Shown: positions 10,959-22,468 of the stretch, piece after piece
How the letters are laid out: each line of letters begins with the position of its first letter
How positions within the stretch are numbered: position 1 is the stretch's first letter
From: Coniochaeta sp. PMI_546
Taxonomy: Eukaryota; Ascomycota; Sordariomycetes; Coniochaetales; Coniochaetaceae
Reading direction: 5' to 3'
Length of the DNA stretch: 64,000 nucleotides
Assembly (NCBI GenBank): GCA_021432605.1
Contig: MU271143.1
Location: 2,117,277-2,181,276 of the forward strand
Notes under the pieces: generated by a model
The model's database searches: none
What the model was told of the DNA's origin: nothing
The model's input: only the letters and a program-made list of their open reading frames with translations
Position numbers and translations under genes: made by a program

Positions 10959-13040
10959 TGTGTCGAGAGACCTGCAGGAAAGGCGGTCGCGGGGCTCAGG
11001 ACGAGGAAGCGTCCGTCCAGGAAGAAGCTGGAGGCAGCTCTTCAGGAATAGCCGTTGGCAATGTGAACGAAAAGCTGGACACAGAAGGACTAGCAACAGA
11101 GAAGGCACTTGGTGATCTCAGGTCAGGAGCCTTAAAACTCCAAAGAGTGTGGTTGATCCAAACTTTCAAGACCGGAACAGAGAAGACGGCCTGTATTGAA
11201 GTTCTTACCAAAACTTTTTTTTTCCTCAGCTCCACAACCATCTGGAGCATTTGCTTGGTCAATTGCATCGCGGGGCAGCGTACGTCAGGGGTCCCAGATC
11301 TTCACCCTCTGTCCAATCATGTGGTCACATACAACTCTGGCGGGGTGCGCATGGCAGGATGGCAAGGCTCCACAGAGCTGGAATTTTCAGCTCGACGGAA
11401 CCATCTCCGGCCCCGTGAATGTCTTCACCTCAGAATACCATGACACCTCATCCTAAAAAGAATATCAATACAGGAAGATGAAAAACCTGCTCCATAATTT
11501 TGAACAGTATCCCTTGTAATGGCTGCATACTAACGGCGTAAAAGAGTATCAGAGCGGTTTCGCAGAAGCTGGTCCGGGTCCTACATGACAGGTCTGGTGA
11601 GCACTACCAGTCAGATCCGCTCTTTTGAGCCCGCTTTGAGAAGGAGACAGAGATCAGACATATGTCATACATGTCATATGTTCACAGGCAATGATCCAAG
11701 AAGAGGGATTCGTTGATTTGAAGGTGTACCTTATTACACTGTCCGTGCTCCGTCTTGAAAATGCCCTCCCACTGCCGCACATGATGCCGAACCGGCCTTG
11801 CACCCGGCTTCAGCTCCGGGCCGAGTCATGTTCGCAAACGCCGCCTGGAGCCTGGAGGTCCGAGCTACGCGGTTTCTCAGGAAGTTGGTTACAATTTGTT
11901 GCATTCTATAATTCTGCCGACAGCGTACATCGAACTCCTACTAGTTTAGGTTGCTGTCTCGTGCGCCATGTGCTTAGTTCTGGGCTCGTGTCACAAGCGA
12001 GGGGATTAGGAGTGAGCATCATTCTCAAAGGGAGTCGCGACTTGGGAGGAACATATTGAGTAACAAGCGTCTGACGCCCTTCCTACAGCCTATTTGGTAT
12101 TTCTAGCTCATCAAGGGGTCTATGTACACTATAGACACGGAGTCTTGGTCCACCTGGTGTTCTTCTTCAGTTTCATTCGACACTGAGAGCTCTACCGCCT
12201 CTCACATAAGAATGACTTGAAGTGACAGAATCAAGTTGATTGATGGCCAAGGCGGATCCACTTGGTCTGAGGGTGCTTCCACCGTGACAGAGTGTACCCA
12301 ATTAGAGTCTAGCATCTGAAGCTGGCCTGCAACCCTTCTAGAATTAATCCAATGAAGCTGCAGCATGCGCCAGACATGCATGTGGCCATCCCACCTCAGT
12401 TGCTTCTGATACTCGCCGTCCACCTTCCTTGGTGTCATGCGTACACCGTAGGGATGCAAGATAAAGCATTGAGCCGGAAGGACGGGTCATGATGGAGGTG
12501 TCACGTAGGAACACTGGAATGTTTGGCTCACCGCTCAATCACTTTCTGCGTTCAAGTCAGAGATTGCGCTGAGAGCTGGAACGCAAGCGACAGGCAGGTG
12601 CCAGGCGGTGGTTTGCAGGGGTTCCCCAACCTTTACACCAAACAAAGTCTAGGCTCTACTTTCCCTTGGATGCTCCAGCACAATCTCGATAAGTAACCTT
12701 ATCGATCACAATCTCAGGAGGTCGAGGTTGACCCTCGTCATCCTCGACAGTCGCGCTACACGCGCGTCTCTTTCCTTCCCTGCCTTTTGCTTTCTTTGGA
12801 GGAAGCATGTCGCCGGTGTGAAAACCAGGCCCAGTCTTCCGGGTGTTTGAGGCTGATGCCTGCCTCGCAGTCAAGAGCACATTTCCTATAACTTGTGCAG
12901 AGACAGTTTAACCTAGAACCTGGTTACTACAAATTGTTCTCAGAAGACCATCCTATTGACTCCTGATAACTCTCATGGCGCCATAGAGAGGCGTCCGAAC
13001 CGAGGGTCGGTCACTGAGGAGGCATCCACTGGAGAGCATC
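10959..13040. other. Intergenic, divergent promoter region
   Basis: Lies between the start of the pyrimidine gene (-) and the start of the YVC1-like gene (+). The pyrimidine gene frame stays open about 50 codons upstream of the chosen ATG, but the conserved protein begins near that ATG. A T-run at 11214-11223 sits in a CT-rich stretch. A 74-codon basic ORF at 12656-12880 (-) has no recognisable family and is not called. Confidence 0.55.
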
Positions 13041-16000
13041 ATGTCCCGGTTGTTGCGTCTATTCAGTAGCAGTCAGCATGTCCAGGGCGAGCCTCGGACG
13101 TCTCCTGGACCCGCAACGCGGCAGGAGGAATACAGCCAGCACAGGCACGCAACCGCAGACTTCACGGAACCCGACGATGATGACGAGGACGACACGAATG
13201 ACGAGGGGAGGCACAGATATGCCAGGGAGCAGCGTGCGGACCGTGACGAAGACGGCTCCCCGGCAGACGTCCTGCCGCTGTTCTCGGCTACAACTCTAGG
13301 TACCACTCTCTCGCGTTTGGCACCTCAAATGAATCTTGTAACAAGACAGCTAACTATATTTGCATCATCAGACACGCTACCCATCTACAGTATAACGCAT
13401 GCGATCCGAGTCATCGTCGAGACAAGAACCGAGACCACTCTGACATGGGACCAACTACGGTCGCCCCAGGTATCCCAGTTCCTGGTCAAGCCCATGCAGG
13501 AGCAGATTCGTGCCCAGCACTTTTCTCGGGCAACGTTATACGCCTTGATGGCAAACTGTCTTCAATTCTCCAAGGAAGGCCAACAATATCCCGGTCATGC
13601 TGGTACCAGTAGTACCAGGGCTAAGGTGTGCGAACTATTGGCCATTAAGCTTCTCAAGGAATACACCACGCGTGAGCTCATTGACGCATTGTCCTACGAC
13701 TTTTACCCTCTCCAAGGCATCCCGGATTCCATGACCTCGTTTAGCGTGGTAGGTAGAGGCAAACCTGCCGCTGTCAGAATCTCTACCCTCGAGGTTGCCA
13801 TCAGAGCATCGGCGAAGAAGTTCCTCGCCCACCCTCTTGTTGTTCAACAGCTAGAGGCAATCTGGAGCGGTGCCATTACCTTCTACTCTGCGGCAGATAG
13901 CCTCCATCGGCGAACTACCACCGCGGAGCCCCTACTGTCCCCGGTATCACGCCGTCCAAGTGATGTGAGGACTCCACTACTAGGTGGCCAGCCTGGAAAG
14001 GAGGACCGAGCTAGGAATCAGGCCTTCAGTCCAGGCCGCCGGACTGCCATGCTGTATGATCCGCGTAACGCATCGCTCTTCAAGCTTTCCAGGCTCCGTG
14101 TCCCTCGTTACAGGCATTTCTTGTCCACATGCTCTCTGGCCGTCTTGGTAGTGCTCTTCTTGGCGGTCTTGGTACGAAGATCGAAGTTGATTACCCCATT
14201 GGAGCTCGTTTTCTGGTTCTGGAGCGCCGGGTTCATGCTCGATGAGCTGGTCGGCTTCACTGAACAAGGATTCTCACTCTACATCATGAGCTTCTGGAAC
14301 ATCTTTGACCTTGGCATCCTCTTGTTACTGATCGTCTACTATTTCATGCGAGTCTACGGCGTGTTCCTCATCGACTCAAATAACTGGAACGAAATGGCTT
14401 ACGACGTCCTGGCCGCGAATGCAATTCTGCTCCTCCCAAGAATATTCAGTGTTCTCGACCATCATCCGTATTTCTCCCAGCTACTGATCGCATTCCGCTT
14501 GATGGCAGTTGACTTGGCCGCCATTTTCATCCTGGTGCTGATTTCCTGCAGCGGGTTCTTCGTCTTCTTCACTCTTTCGAGGAACAGTCACGATGCTGGG
14601 GATGTCGCCTACAAGATCTTCCAGATCCTCATGGGTTTTTCGCCTGCGGCTTGGGAACTGTAAGTACCGATCTCGCCCTGATTCAGCGTAACTTAACTGG
14701 CACAGGCTGACTAGCTGCAGATGGGGCTCGTATAACTGGTTGGGTCAGACGCTTATAGGGCTCTTTCTCATCGTTAGCCACTTTCTGGTGGTGTAAGTTC
14801 AGTATGCCTGGCCTTCATTAGCAGCAACTGACTTTTATTAGGACAATATTGATCACTGTTCTGTCGAACTCGTTTCAGGCTATTGCTCGCAATGCATCCG
14901 AGGAGCATCAGTATGTCTACAAGAATACCTGCATTGAGCCGCCTAACATTCTCTAGATTTCTCTTCGCGATCAATACCGTGTCGCAGATCAAGAATGACG
15001 CCTTGTTTGCATACATCGCGCCGGGAAATATCTTTGCTTGGATGCTCATGCCCTTGCGGTACTGCATGCCTCTGGGACGGTTTGTGTGGCTCAACCGAAC
15101 TTTGATCAAGGTCACTCACCTCCCGATTCTCCTCTGCATTTTCGTTTATGAGAGGTACTTCCTTGCCTCCTCAATGTACGAACCCACGGACCTGGTGGAA
15201 AATCCAGGCCGCAGTCGTCGAAGAGGTGTATCTCTGCTTGACCCGGCTAGCAGGACCGCCCTTTTCAGTCCCAACGCACGGGTTCGTGAAGAATCCATGG
15301 CTGGGTTTCAGAAAGACCGCGCCTTGGAAGAGGTGTTTCGGCAGGCTCCTGACTATGCTACGTTACGGTCACAGAGACGAAGCGAACGGAGGAAGACGCA
15401 AAATCAGATCAGGTCATGGATAGACCAGCACGAAGGAGAGTATCCACAGTCGCTGCGGAACTACTCGACCGTAAACAGTCGACCCGGCCATATCTCTCGG
15501 AGACAGAGTATGAACAGGGAACAGCCTGACGGGTTGCGACATCCATGGGATATCCGGTCCGCGGCAAGTGATCCTGCTGAGCTGTACTCCAATTCAGCAT
15601 ACGCATTGCCACCAGGGCGGTACAATGATGGCATTTCCCGGCGGGACTACGCCCTCGAAGTGAACAATAACACGGACGCCGATGGTGACGACGAACTGGT
15701 GACGAACGATGAGGACGAAGATGATATGGCCACGAGTTCGCATCGCCGGAACCGCCATAGCCAGCCGGCCGAGGAAGATTACTTCACCACCCCAGTCGCA
15801 CCTCGCTTCGGTACGCTGGCCTCAACGTCGCACGGCTCTTCCGCCGGTCCACAGCCCAGAACGCCGATGTCTCCACATCCCGGACCTACGCGCCGGCAGG
15901 CCATGCACAGCAGAACACTATCCACCAACACCATCCTCTTCGCACCGCAAGATTCGCGACAACGCCCTCGAAGGTCGTCATCGGCATCCATGGACCCCTT

Positions 16001-16733
16001 TCCCAACGCCCGATCGCGCCCTCTAAGCACCCGCAACACGCCGGTCGAGAGTCCCGGCGTTGCCTCGGGGCGTCGCTCTCCTCGGCGGCCGATGTACGTC
16101 GCGCCGAGACCGCGAACCTTCCAAGGGTTCCACGAGTCCCCGCGCACCGCGCATAGCCGCCCTCTCCTACGCGCGCTCGATATTTCATCCCAGACGGATC
16201 CAGTCCGTCGTCACTCGTCGGTAGACATCGACACGCTTTCGGAGCTGGGCGGTGCCATGGAAGCCGATGTGCCGGCCAGCTTCGCGAACCAGGTGGGATT
16301 GGAGAGAACACCCGGTGTGGTGGGCAAAGCGGCAGACGCAGATGCTAGTCGTCTGAACAAGCTGATGCTGGCGAAGATGAGGACGCTGGAGGAGAGCATG
16401 AGCGACATTGTGCGTGAAATGCGTGGGTTGCGCAGCGCGGTGCCGAGTACGGGTCAAACCGCGGGAGACGTCCTTGGTTCCAAGGGACGCACTGCCTCGG
16501 GTTCGTCTGGTGGTCCGCCGGTGGTCGAAGTCGCTGGCCAGGAGGGCCGGAAGACGAGGGCATCGGTTGGGAGACGTTGGGCTGGCCAGGGCGGTGGTGC
16601 GGCTACGCCGCCACAGATAGATAAGGGTAAAGGGAAGGCGGTTGCTGTGTCAGACACGGATGAGGATGGTGACGTTGCGAAGTTATCCGTTTTTGAGGGG
16701 CCATCAAGCCTCAGTAAGGGTGATTCATTGTGA
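13041..16733 (+). CDS. YVC1: Vacuolar TRP-type cation channel (YVC1-like)
   Basis: Fungal Yvc1 channels release Ca2+ from the vacuole in response to Ca2+, membrane stretch and osmotic shock. Four exons: 13041..14659, 14721..14792, 14842..14910 and 14957..16733; introns are 61, 49 and 46 bp, all GT..AG. The spliced product is 1178 aa. After an acidic N-tail the cytosolic domain carries family signatures (IYSITHAIRVIVE; TTRELIDALSYDFYPLQG). Hydrophobic segments follow from about residue 357: one near HFLSTCSLAVLVVLFLAVL, then FWFWSAGFMLDELVGF, FDLGILLLLIVYYFMRVYG, IFILVLISCSGFFVFF, and, after the short exons, LIGLFLIVSHFLVVTILITV. The pore-proximal SYNWLGQ and the NDALFAYIAPGNIFAW segment match the family. 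The C-terminal ~480 residues are Arg/Ser-rich with an acidic patch, longer than in yeast (675 aa) and typical of filamentous fungi. Confidence 0.9.
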
Positions 16734-17292
16734 TGGCAGCATGGCTAGGAGTTTGTGGCAATGGATGTTATGCTCGGATATCGGTGGTATAATGCATGGT
16801 ACGGGTGTTTCTTGGCCGAAGGCATTCGTGTTTTATGGACGGGCGTTATCATATTGTTATTTTTTGTTTGAGGTGCCGATCAAGCTAACACGCACGCCTC
16901 ATTGTTTGTGCCGATCAGTTTGGACCTCGAGATGTCGTTTCTCAGCAGGTATGGAGATGACAGTATCCTCATGGATTTCTGGAAGGGGCATGATTAATCT
17001 ATTTATCAACTATGTGAGGCTGGTGACTTTAACTTATAATGATGCTGCGTCTTGGAAACTCCCGTGTACATTCATAATTCTGCGGCTCGTATATGTCTCC
17101 AGTCAGGTAATAAGACAATATCGCTTGTTCAGTGATGATGTTCTTGCACTCAATGGCCATCTCTGCAAACCCCCATCGGCCGTTCTTTTCCCGTTCACAT
17201 CGGTTATACACCTTCACCTTGGCCTTGGCCTTGCCTGTCTGTACAGCTACCCCGGCAAAGTGACATGACATATGAGATTAAAGCGGTTGAGC
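16734..17292. other. Intergenic, convergent
   Basis: 3' flanks of the YVC1-like gene (+) and the 55-aa membrane protein gene (-). A long ORF on plus (16642-17268) is mostly this non-coding stretch and shows no protein family character. Confidence 0.55.
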
Positions 17293-17803
17293 TCATATGC
17301 CACCGCCACTGCGGTCAACACTGACGTACAGGCCAGCGTTCTTCTGCGCTAGCTCGTTCTTCTTGTAACTGGAGGCCTTGTACTTGAAGCCGGCGATGAA
17401 GCCGACGGCCGCCGTGCCGAGGATCACGAGGCCCGGGCGGCGGCTGATTTACCTGTTAGTTTATTTAGGTTCAATCTCTGGGTTGAGGCGTTGCTTGCAA
17501 GAATGGCCGAAGCACTGCTTGATTTGCTGCCGTTTTGGAATTAATCTGATCCATGGCGATGGACGACGATTGAGCTGAGTCTTGACGTCACGGGCAAGGA
17601 AGTAGGTATCCGGTTACTTTACGGTATGACTTCGTCGTTGAGAAATGGGGGAGCCTAGTCGATGAATTCCAAGGATTCCAGTGTGTAAGGTGGACAAGGT
17701 CGGTTTGTGAAAGGCTTAGATTTTCCCAGGTTAATTACAGAACTCAAGTATCTTAGACTCTGGCAGCTAATCCATTTCCTTCTCACCGAAGCTTAGTAGA
17801 CAT
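17293..17803 (-). CDS. Small single-span membrane protein, 55 aa, one intron
   Basis: Exon 1 (17803..17787) is only 17 nt and encodes MSTKLR. Exon 2 (17443..17293) continues RRPGLVILGTAAVGFIAGFK, then KYKASSYKKNELAQKN and ends YVSVDRSGGGI. The 343-bp intron runs 17786 to 17444 (GTGAGA..ATCAG, with CTAAC about 14 nt before the acceptor). Both parts join in frame as 56 codons including TGA at 17293-17295, and a stop lies just upstream of exon 2 in frame, so splicing is required. A basic N-terminus, one ~17-residue Gly/Ala/Ile transmembrane helix and a basic follow-up suggest a small mitochondrial or ER membrane protein. I do not recognise a named family. Codon use in exon 2 is strongly GC-ending, as in real genes. 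Function is unknown; the location is inference. Confidence 0.65.
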
Positions 17804-19110
17804 AACGGTGGTCGCGCCTGATGCAGACGGGAGTCCTGTGATAGGTGAGCTGCCGCCGCCAACCGAACTTGGATCCCGGAGCGGGTCCGTGGTCGGGTAA
17901 CGTCAAGGGCCATGGGGAAACGGAAAGGATCCAGGTACTTTTTTTTTCCGGCAAAGATCTTTTTATAAAGGTTCGATTGTAGTATCAATTCAAGGAGAAT
18001 AAAAACGAACATAGCCTTCACATTCCCTGATATGTTTGTCTAGTCACGTGCACTGAAATGCCGACCCTTTTAGGATTTCATCAGGTTTGAGCGCATCTTG
18101 ATCTGTTCAACCCGAGGCAGACAGTCAATAGAATCTCGATGTGAGCCTGCATTGTCTGCGGCTAACAGCGGCGCAGAGCGTAACTCGGCCGTCTGGAACA
18201 AAAGCCGGCTCACCACGAACATGACATTTGAGCTACCTTAGGTCCAACTGTTCGCTGCACCAAAGCATCGACTAACACGGCCAGGACGAGCTTTAAACAT
18301 GGTACACTTGCAGTGTAACATTTCATACAGCGTCGAGTGGTGCTTCACGTGTTTCCTCGTTTATTGTATACCTTATCAGACTGTGACCTATGCTAACATC
18401 ATACGATAGACGAAATCTGCCTGTATTTCCTGTCTATGGTAATGGTATGGCCACTTGATACATATACTACATTTTGTAGGCACACAGCGAGGGGTAGAAG
18501 ACGGCTGCAACTGCTGCAGCGATCTCAAAGCCTGTTCACAGGATGACTCCTAGCTATTGGATCCCAGTGTCTGGTAAGGTACAGGTAGTCAGTAGGCTTG
18601 CCGCACTGCGTCACGGAACATCTCGAGATGTTGATCCAATAACATGTGGCTGCGCCCCCCATCCTGTTGTTGCCTTGTGCCTGACGACGAAGTTTATGAA
18701 TGGACCAACCACGTTGATAAAGGAGCTTCTGTGTCGCATAGAGCTACCCCGCCGACCTTCGTTCTCTGCCTCATACCCATGTGCAGAGTGGTAAGGCTGT
18801 GGCCTTTAAGTCGCAACAAGAGTGCTATTCGCATCTGTCTTTCTCATCTCGTCGTCGTCGTCACTTCTAGCGCAGCGAGCGGTAGCGACTAACATCAACG
18901 TCAACAAGCTCCAAAAGCTTGACCAACGGCCCTTGCTCGGCGCATGGCCCCATCTCTCATCTAGCCCTTTCGATTCTACCCTCATTGATTTGTTTTGGTT
19001 TTGCGTCTCCGTCACAATATTTCACCCTTCTTTCAGATTTTTATCCAAACCTTTACCCCTCGTCCATCTCGACAAGTCGAGCTGCCGAGAGTCGAAACCC
19101 GGTACCTCGA
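17804..19110. other. Intergenic, divergent promoter region
   Basis: Upstream regions of the 55-aa gene (-) and the 779-aa gene (+). It contains an oligo-T tract at 17939-17947 and no convincing coding frame. The part from about 18900 on is CT-rich and probably belongs to the transcript leader of the 779-aa gene. Confidence 0.5.
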
Positions 19111-19112
19111 AC

Positions 19113-19375
19113 CCTTTGCCTTCTTCCCCTCTGCCTTCTTCTCAAGGGTTGAACGCTTCACTTTCTTCCAACTGCCTTCTCCTCAAGGGTTGAACGCTTC
19201 GCCTTCTTCCACTCTGCCTTCTCCTCCAGAGTTGAAAACTTTGCCTTCTTCTCAAGAGTTGAAGCCTTTACCTTCTTCCCCTCTACCTTCTTCCACTCTC
19301 CCTTCTCCTCCAGAGTTGAAAGCTTTGCCTTCTTCTCAAGAGTTGAAGCCTTTGCCTTCTTCTCGACAGTTGGAA
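19113..19375 (+). repeat. Imperfect tandem repeat in the presumed 5' leader of the 779-aa gene
   Basis: A CT-rich array built from variants of CCTTCTTCTCAAGAGTTGAA (about 26 bp). A higher-order copy of roughly 80 bp occurs twice (starting near 19227 and 19309). In the frame of the ORF at 18995-19693 it encodes repeats such as LPSSQELKPLPSS and LPSPPELK. It ends about 220 bp before the start codon of the downstream gene. Confidence 0.75.
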
Positions 19376-19595
19376 CCTATCAACCCCGTACTACCCTGTT
19401 TCATCAAACTCTCACTGAACCAAGCGTTCCTGTCCTCCGACTTGCACGTCGTAGTCCTTCAAGCAAGTTTTGTCAGGACATCGGCACTGAGTTCGACAGC
19501 CGCTCCTGATTGTATCTCAGAGATTTCAAGACGGCGCGAGAGCCTATTCAGCGTTTCCTCGATCATCACCAAGTTCCAGAAATTCATCCGGAAAC

Positions 19596-21996
19596 ATGGT
19601 CACCATCAATTTCGCTGCGGAGGAAGCGATGCGTCGCCATCTGGGAGAGCTCATGGCCATTCAACAGTTGTCGGTGCCGAATCGAAGAGATGAACAATCC
19701 AAGAATGGTTCCATCCTGGCGGTTGTCAATTTCCCCGAGTGTCCTGGCCAAGACTGCAACGGCATGACGGGGTTTGGCAAAGTCTACCAGATACGCCTCG
19801 ACTACGAGCGTGTGATTGCAACAGGCTCAACCAAGATCATGGATATGCTTCAGCCGAAGAAGCAAGAGAGATTCCGCCGTCTTCTCAGGATGGACACCCT
19901 ACCCGACGGCATCGACTATGTCCTGGACTTCACTCCACCCTTGGAGGGCGAGGAGTGCTCTGAGCTCACAGCTTCCCTGTGGCTGCCTGCGAGCACCAAG
20001 ATCTGGTGGATGTCTGGATTCTACAAGCCATCCGGCCTGCTAGAGTCGGGCCCGCGTGAAGGTCAGCTCTGCAAACGACCGCTCGCCGACAAGGCTGTCG
20101 GAGCCATCCTCTCTCTCGGTCATGACGACGAATGTACCTGTTCCACCACATCTTCGGATGTGAGAAGTCTGTGGGCTTCGGCGGTTGATGTTCCCGGCAT
20201 CTATCATGGAAAATGGGTTCCGAGTTTCCGTGAGGATATCAAAGACTACTGTCGGATCCGTCACTGCATGAACATTGTACGCATCCTCCGTGCTATTGCT
20301 GGTGAAGACCTCCTCGTCAACTCCGCTACCAGGATGTGGACTCTAGCCCATCTGGCATTCCATCTGGACCTTGTTTCTGTCGTTGTGAGTGCCGTTCTGC
20401 AGATGCGTTGTAGGAGCTGGGAACATATACTAACTATCAGAGCAGAGAGATAGCATCACCCAGTGGTTCTCGGCGACTCCAAACACAAAGTTCATCGAGA
20501 TCTTTCCTGAGGAGTCCTTCAACGTGGCGCTCAAGCTGCAGATGCGCGATGTTCTCCTGGCATCCTTCAAGATCCTGGTCAGCGAACGCGCTGTCGATCA
20601 TGCCGCCACGGTCCCGCTGACGCGGCCTCCCGCCGTGACTTGGATGGAGCGCCAGCGGACCGATTACGGAGACCTGCCGGAAGACCCAGTCGAACACGCC
20701 AGCCGCGCCTTCGCGGATCGTATGAAGGCAAAACTCGACTCACTTCGCGGCGACAGGCCCTTCGAAATGATGGCCATTGGCGAGTGGGAGAAGCTGCAGT
20801 ACTACCATAAGCACATCGATGCCACCATCGCTGCACGCTTATCCGACCCCGTGGTCCCACCTCACCCCGTTCTCCTTGGACTTTCAGCTAAGCTCGCCAA
20901 GCTGAAGGACGCTCTGGTTGACTTCCTGCATTTCCATATTCAGCACTGTCTCGCTCGCCTCCCCCAAGGACGTCTGGAGTATCTGATCGCTGCGCAGCGG
21001 GCCCACTACCGCCCTCAGGAGAAACAAACCCCTACAGATGCGCTTGTCGCGAGATTGAACGACTACCAAAAGGCCTGTCTTCCCTTCTTCTGGTACAATC
21101 TGAAGGAAGCATTTCCTGAACTTCACGTCATGAAGTTGCGGCGCTACCAACATTTGTGTCTGACCAAGATTGTGGAAGCCTTCAACGACCAGCTTGGGGA
21201 GGCCATTGGCCGAGGACTTCTTACCATCGACATTCATGACTTTCGGGAGAAACTCCCCACTGCCACTCCATATAACTTCGACGAGCAGCAGTTCCACATC
21301 CAGCTAGGCCTTCAGCTCTCAATGATGAGTCTCCATGTCATCGGTTTCGGCGACTCCGAGACGGAGGGCATCCAGTTCCTCATGTCGGACCACCTCCTCC
21401 TCACCCTCGAGGAGAGCGAGCTGAAGTACCTGCCCCTCTGGGCCGGCGGCTTCGACGACGGCAGCGGCGGCGTCTTCCAGGACGACGTCCCGCCCACAGA
21501 TATGGGTCCCAGCGAGCCCGGTCCGCAGTACCACACCGGCCACACCATCGCCTCGAACACGGGCGACACCGACGCCTCTTCGACAGTCGATTACGCGCCG
21601 ACCTCGACTTTTAGCGAGATTGATATGGGTAACCTCGACTTGGAGGACAACACCACGGCAAGGAGCATGGCTGCGCAGGACAGCATTTCCACCGTCTACG
21701 GTCGCAACCAGGTTCTGTCCGTTGCGTCGGAGGCGTTCACCAGCGGGGACGAGGCCAGTATGGCGGAGGCGATGTTTGCGGTGCCGGCTGAGCATCAGGC
21801 CCGTGGTCAGGCGGTTGCGCATTATGTCGAGGGAGTCAGTGATGGAGGCCACGACACGGAGACGGAGGAGGGATACGACTTCGAGATTGAGGAGGATGAA
21901 TACGAGTTCGAGTTTGAGGAGGATGACGATGCTATGGACACCGACAGCACCCTTTCGGTCGGACATCGTTCTGATGATGACAATGATGACCTTTAA
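19596..21996 (+). CDS. Conserved fungal protein of unknown function, acidic C-terminus
   Basis: Two exons, 19596..20384 and 20446..21996, give 779 aa. The 61-bp intron is GTGAGT..AGCAG with a clear ACTAAC branch site; a NAGNAG-like acceptor could move the junction by one codon. I recognise no catalytic domain. Visible traits: an N-terminal MVTINFAAEEAMRRHLGEL, a Cys pair CPGQDCNG near residue 50, a conserved-looking helical stretch CMNIVRILRAIAGEDLLVNSA, the segment ITQWFSATPNTKFIEIFPEE right after the junction, and a long helical middle part. The last ~50 residues are almost all D/E (EIEEDEYEFEFEEDDDAMD). The layout resembles multi-copy Sordariomycete proteins without assigned function. No signal peptide or membrane helix is seen. 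An overlapping repeat-containing frame covers its start codon (see findings). Confidence 0.8.
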
Positions 21997-22468
21997 AAGG
22001 TGGAGTGTTGCAGCGAGAACCCCGAGCGTGGCGTTCAGGACTCGATACAGTGGTGGTCTGTGTTTTTTTTCTGCGTTGAGTTACTCTGTGTTGAAGAGAG
22101 AGGTTTGCGATGAGTTACTTTGTGCTGACGAGAGATGGCGTCTAAGAAGACCGTTGATGCTGTGGTTCAACATTGTTTGACACTGTTTGGCCTGACGGCT
22201 CGGATGGTATGTCAGGCGTCGTATGTGTCTGGCAGCAAGGAGTTCTTGGCGTGTACTGGCATTTGAAGGCGTGCTAGAGAATACGGACCATAAGGGCTTT
22301 TCGGACTAGAAATTTCTTGTCGTCGAGTTCCCACATGGATCGGGCGCTTAGCTATCCTTAGACAGGCAATAAAAACTATGACAATACCTAGTTGATCACG
22401 CATGCAGCTGCAACCAGCAGACAGGAATGAGGAGTGTTCCTGCTATCAAACGAGTATTACAGCCAGAT
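21997..22468. other. Intergenic, convergent
   Basis: Shared 3' region of the 779-aa gene (+) and TAP42 (-). I see nothing further here. Confidence 0.6.

Noticed and set aside
12656-12880. 74-codon basic ORF on minus (PPKKAKGREGKRRACSATV)
   Set aside because: Composition is somewhat protein-like, but no domain, no supporting splice partner and no recognisable homologue; not enough to call a gene.
16642-17268. 208-codon ORF on plus after the YVC1-like gene
   Set aside because: It starts inside the YVC1 exon in another frame and runs through the 3' flank; random composition.
21319-21966. 215-codon ORF on minus
   Set aside because: It is antisense to the acidic end of the 779-aa protein; D/E codons read backwards yield open frames.
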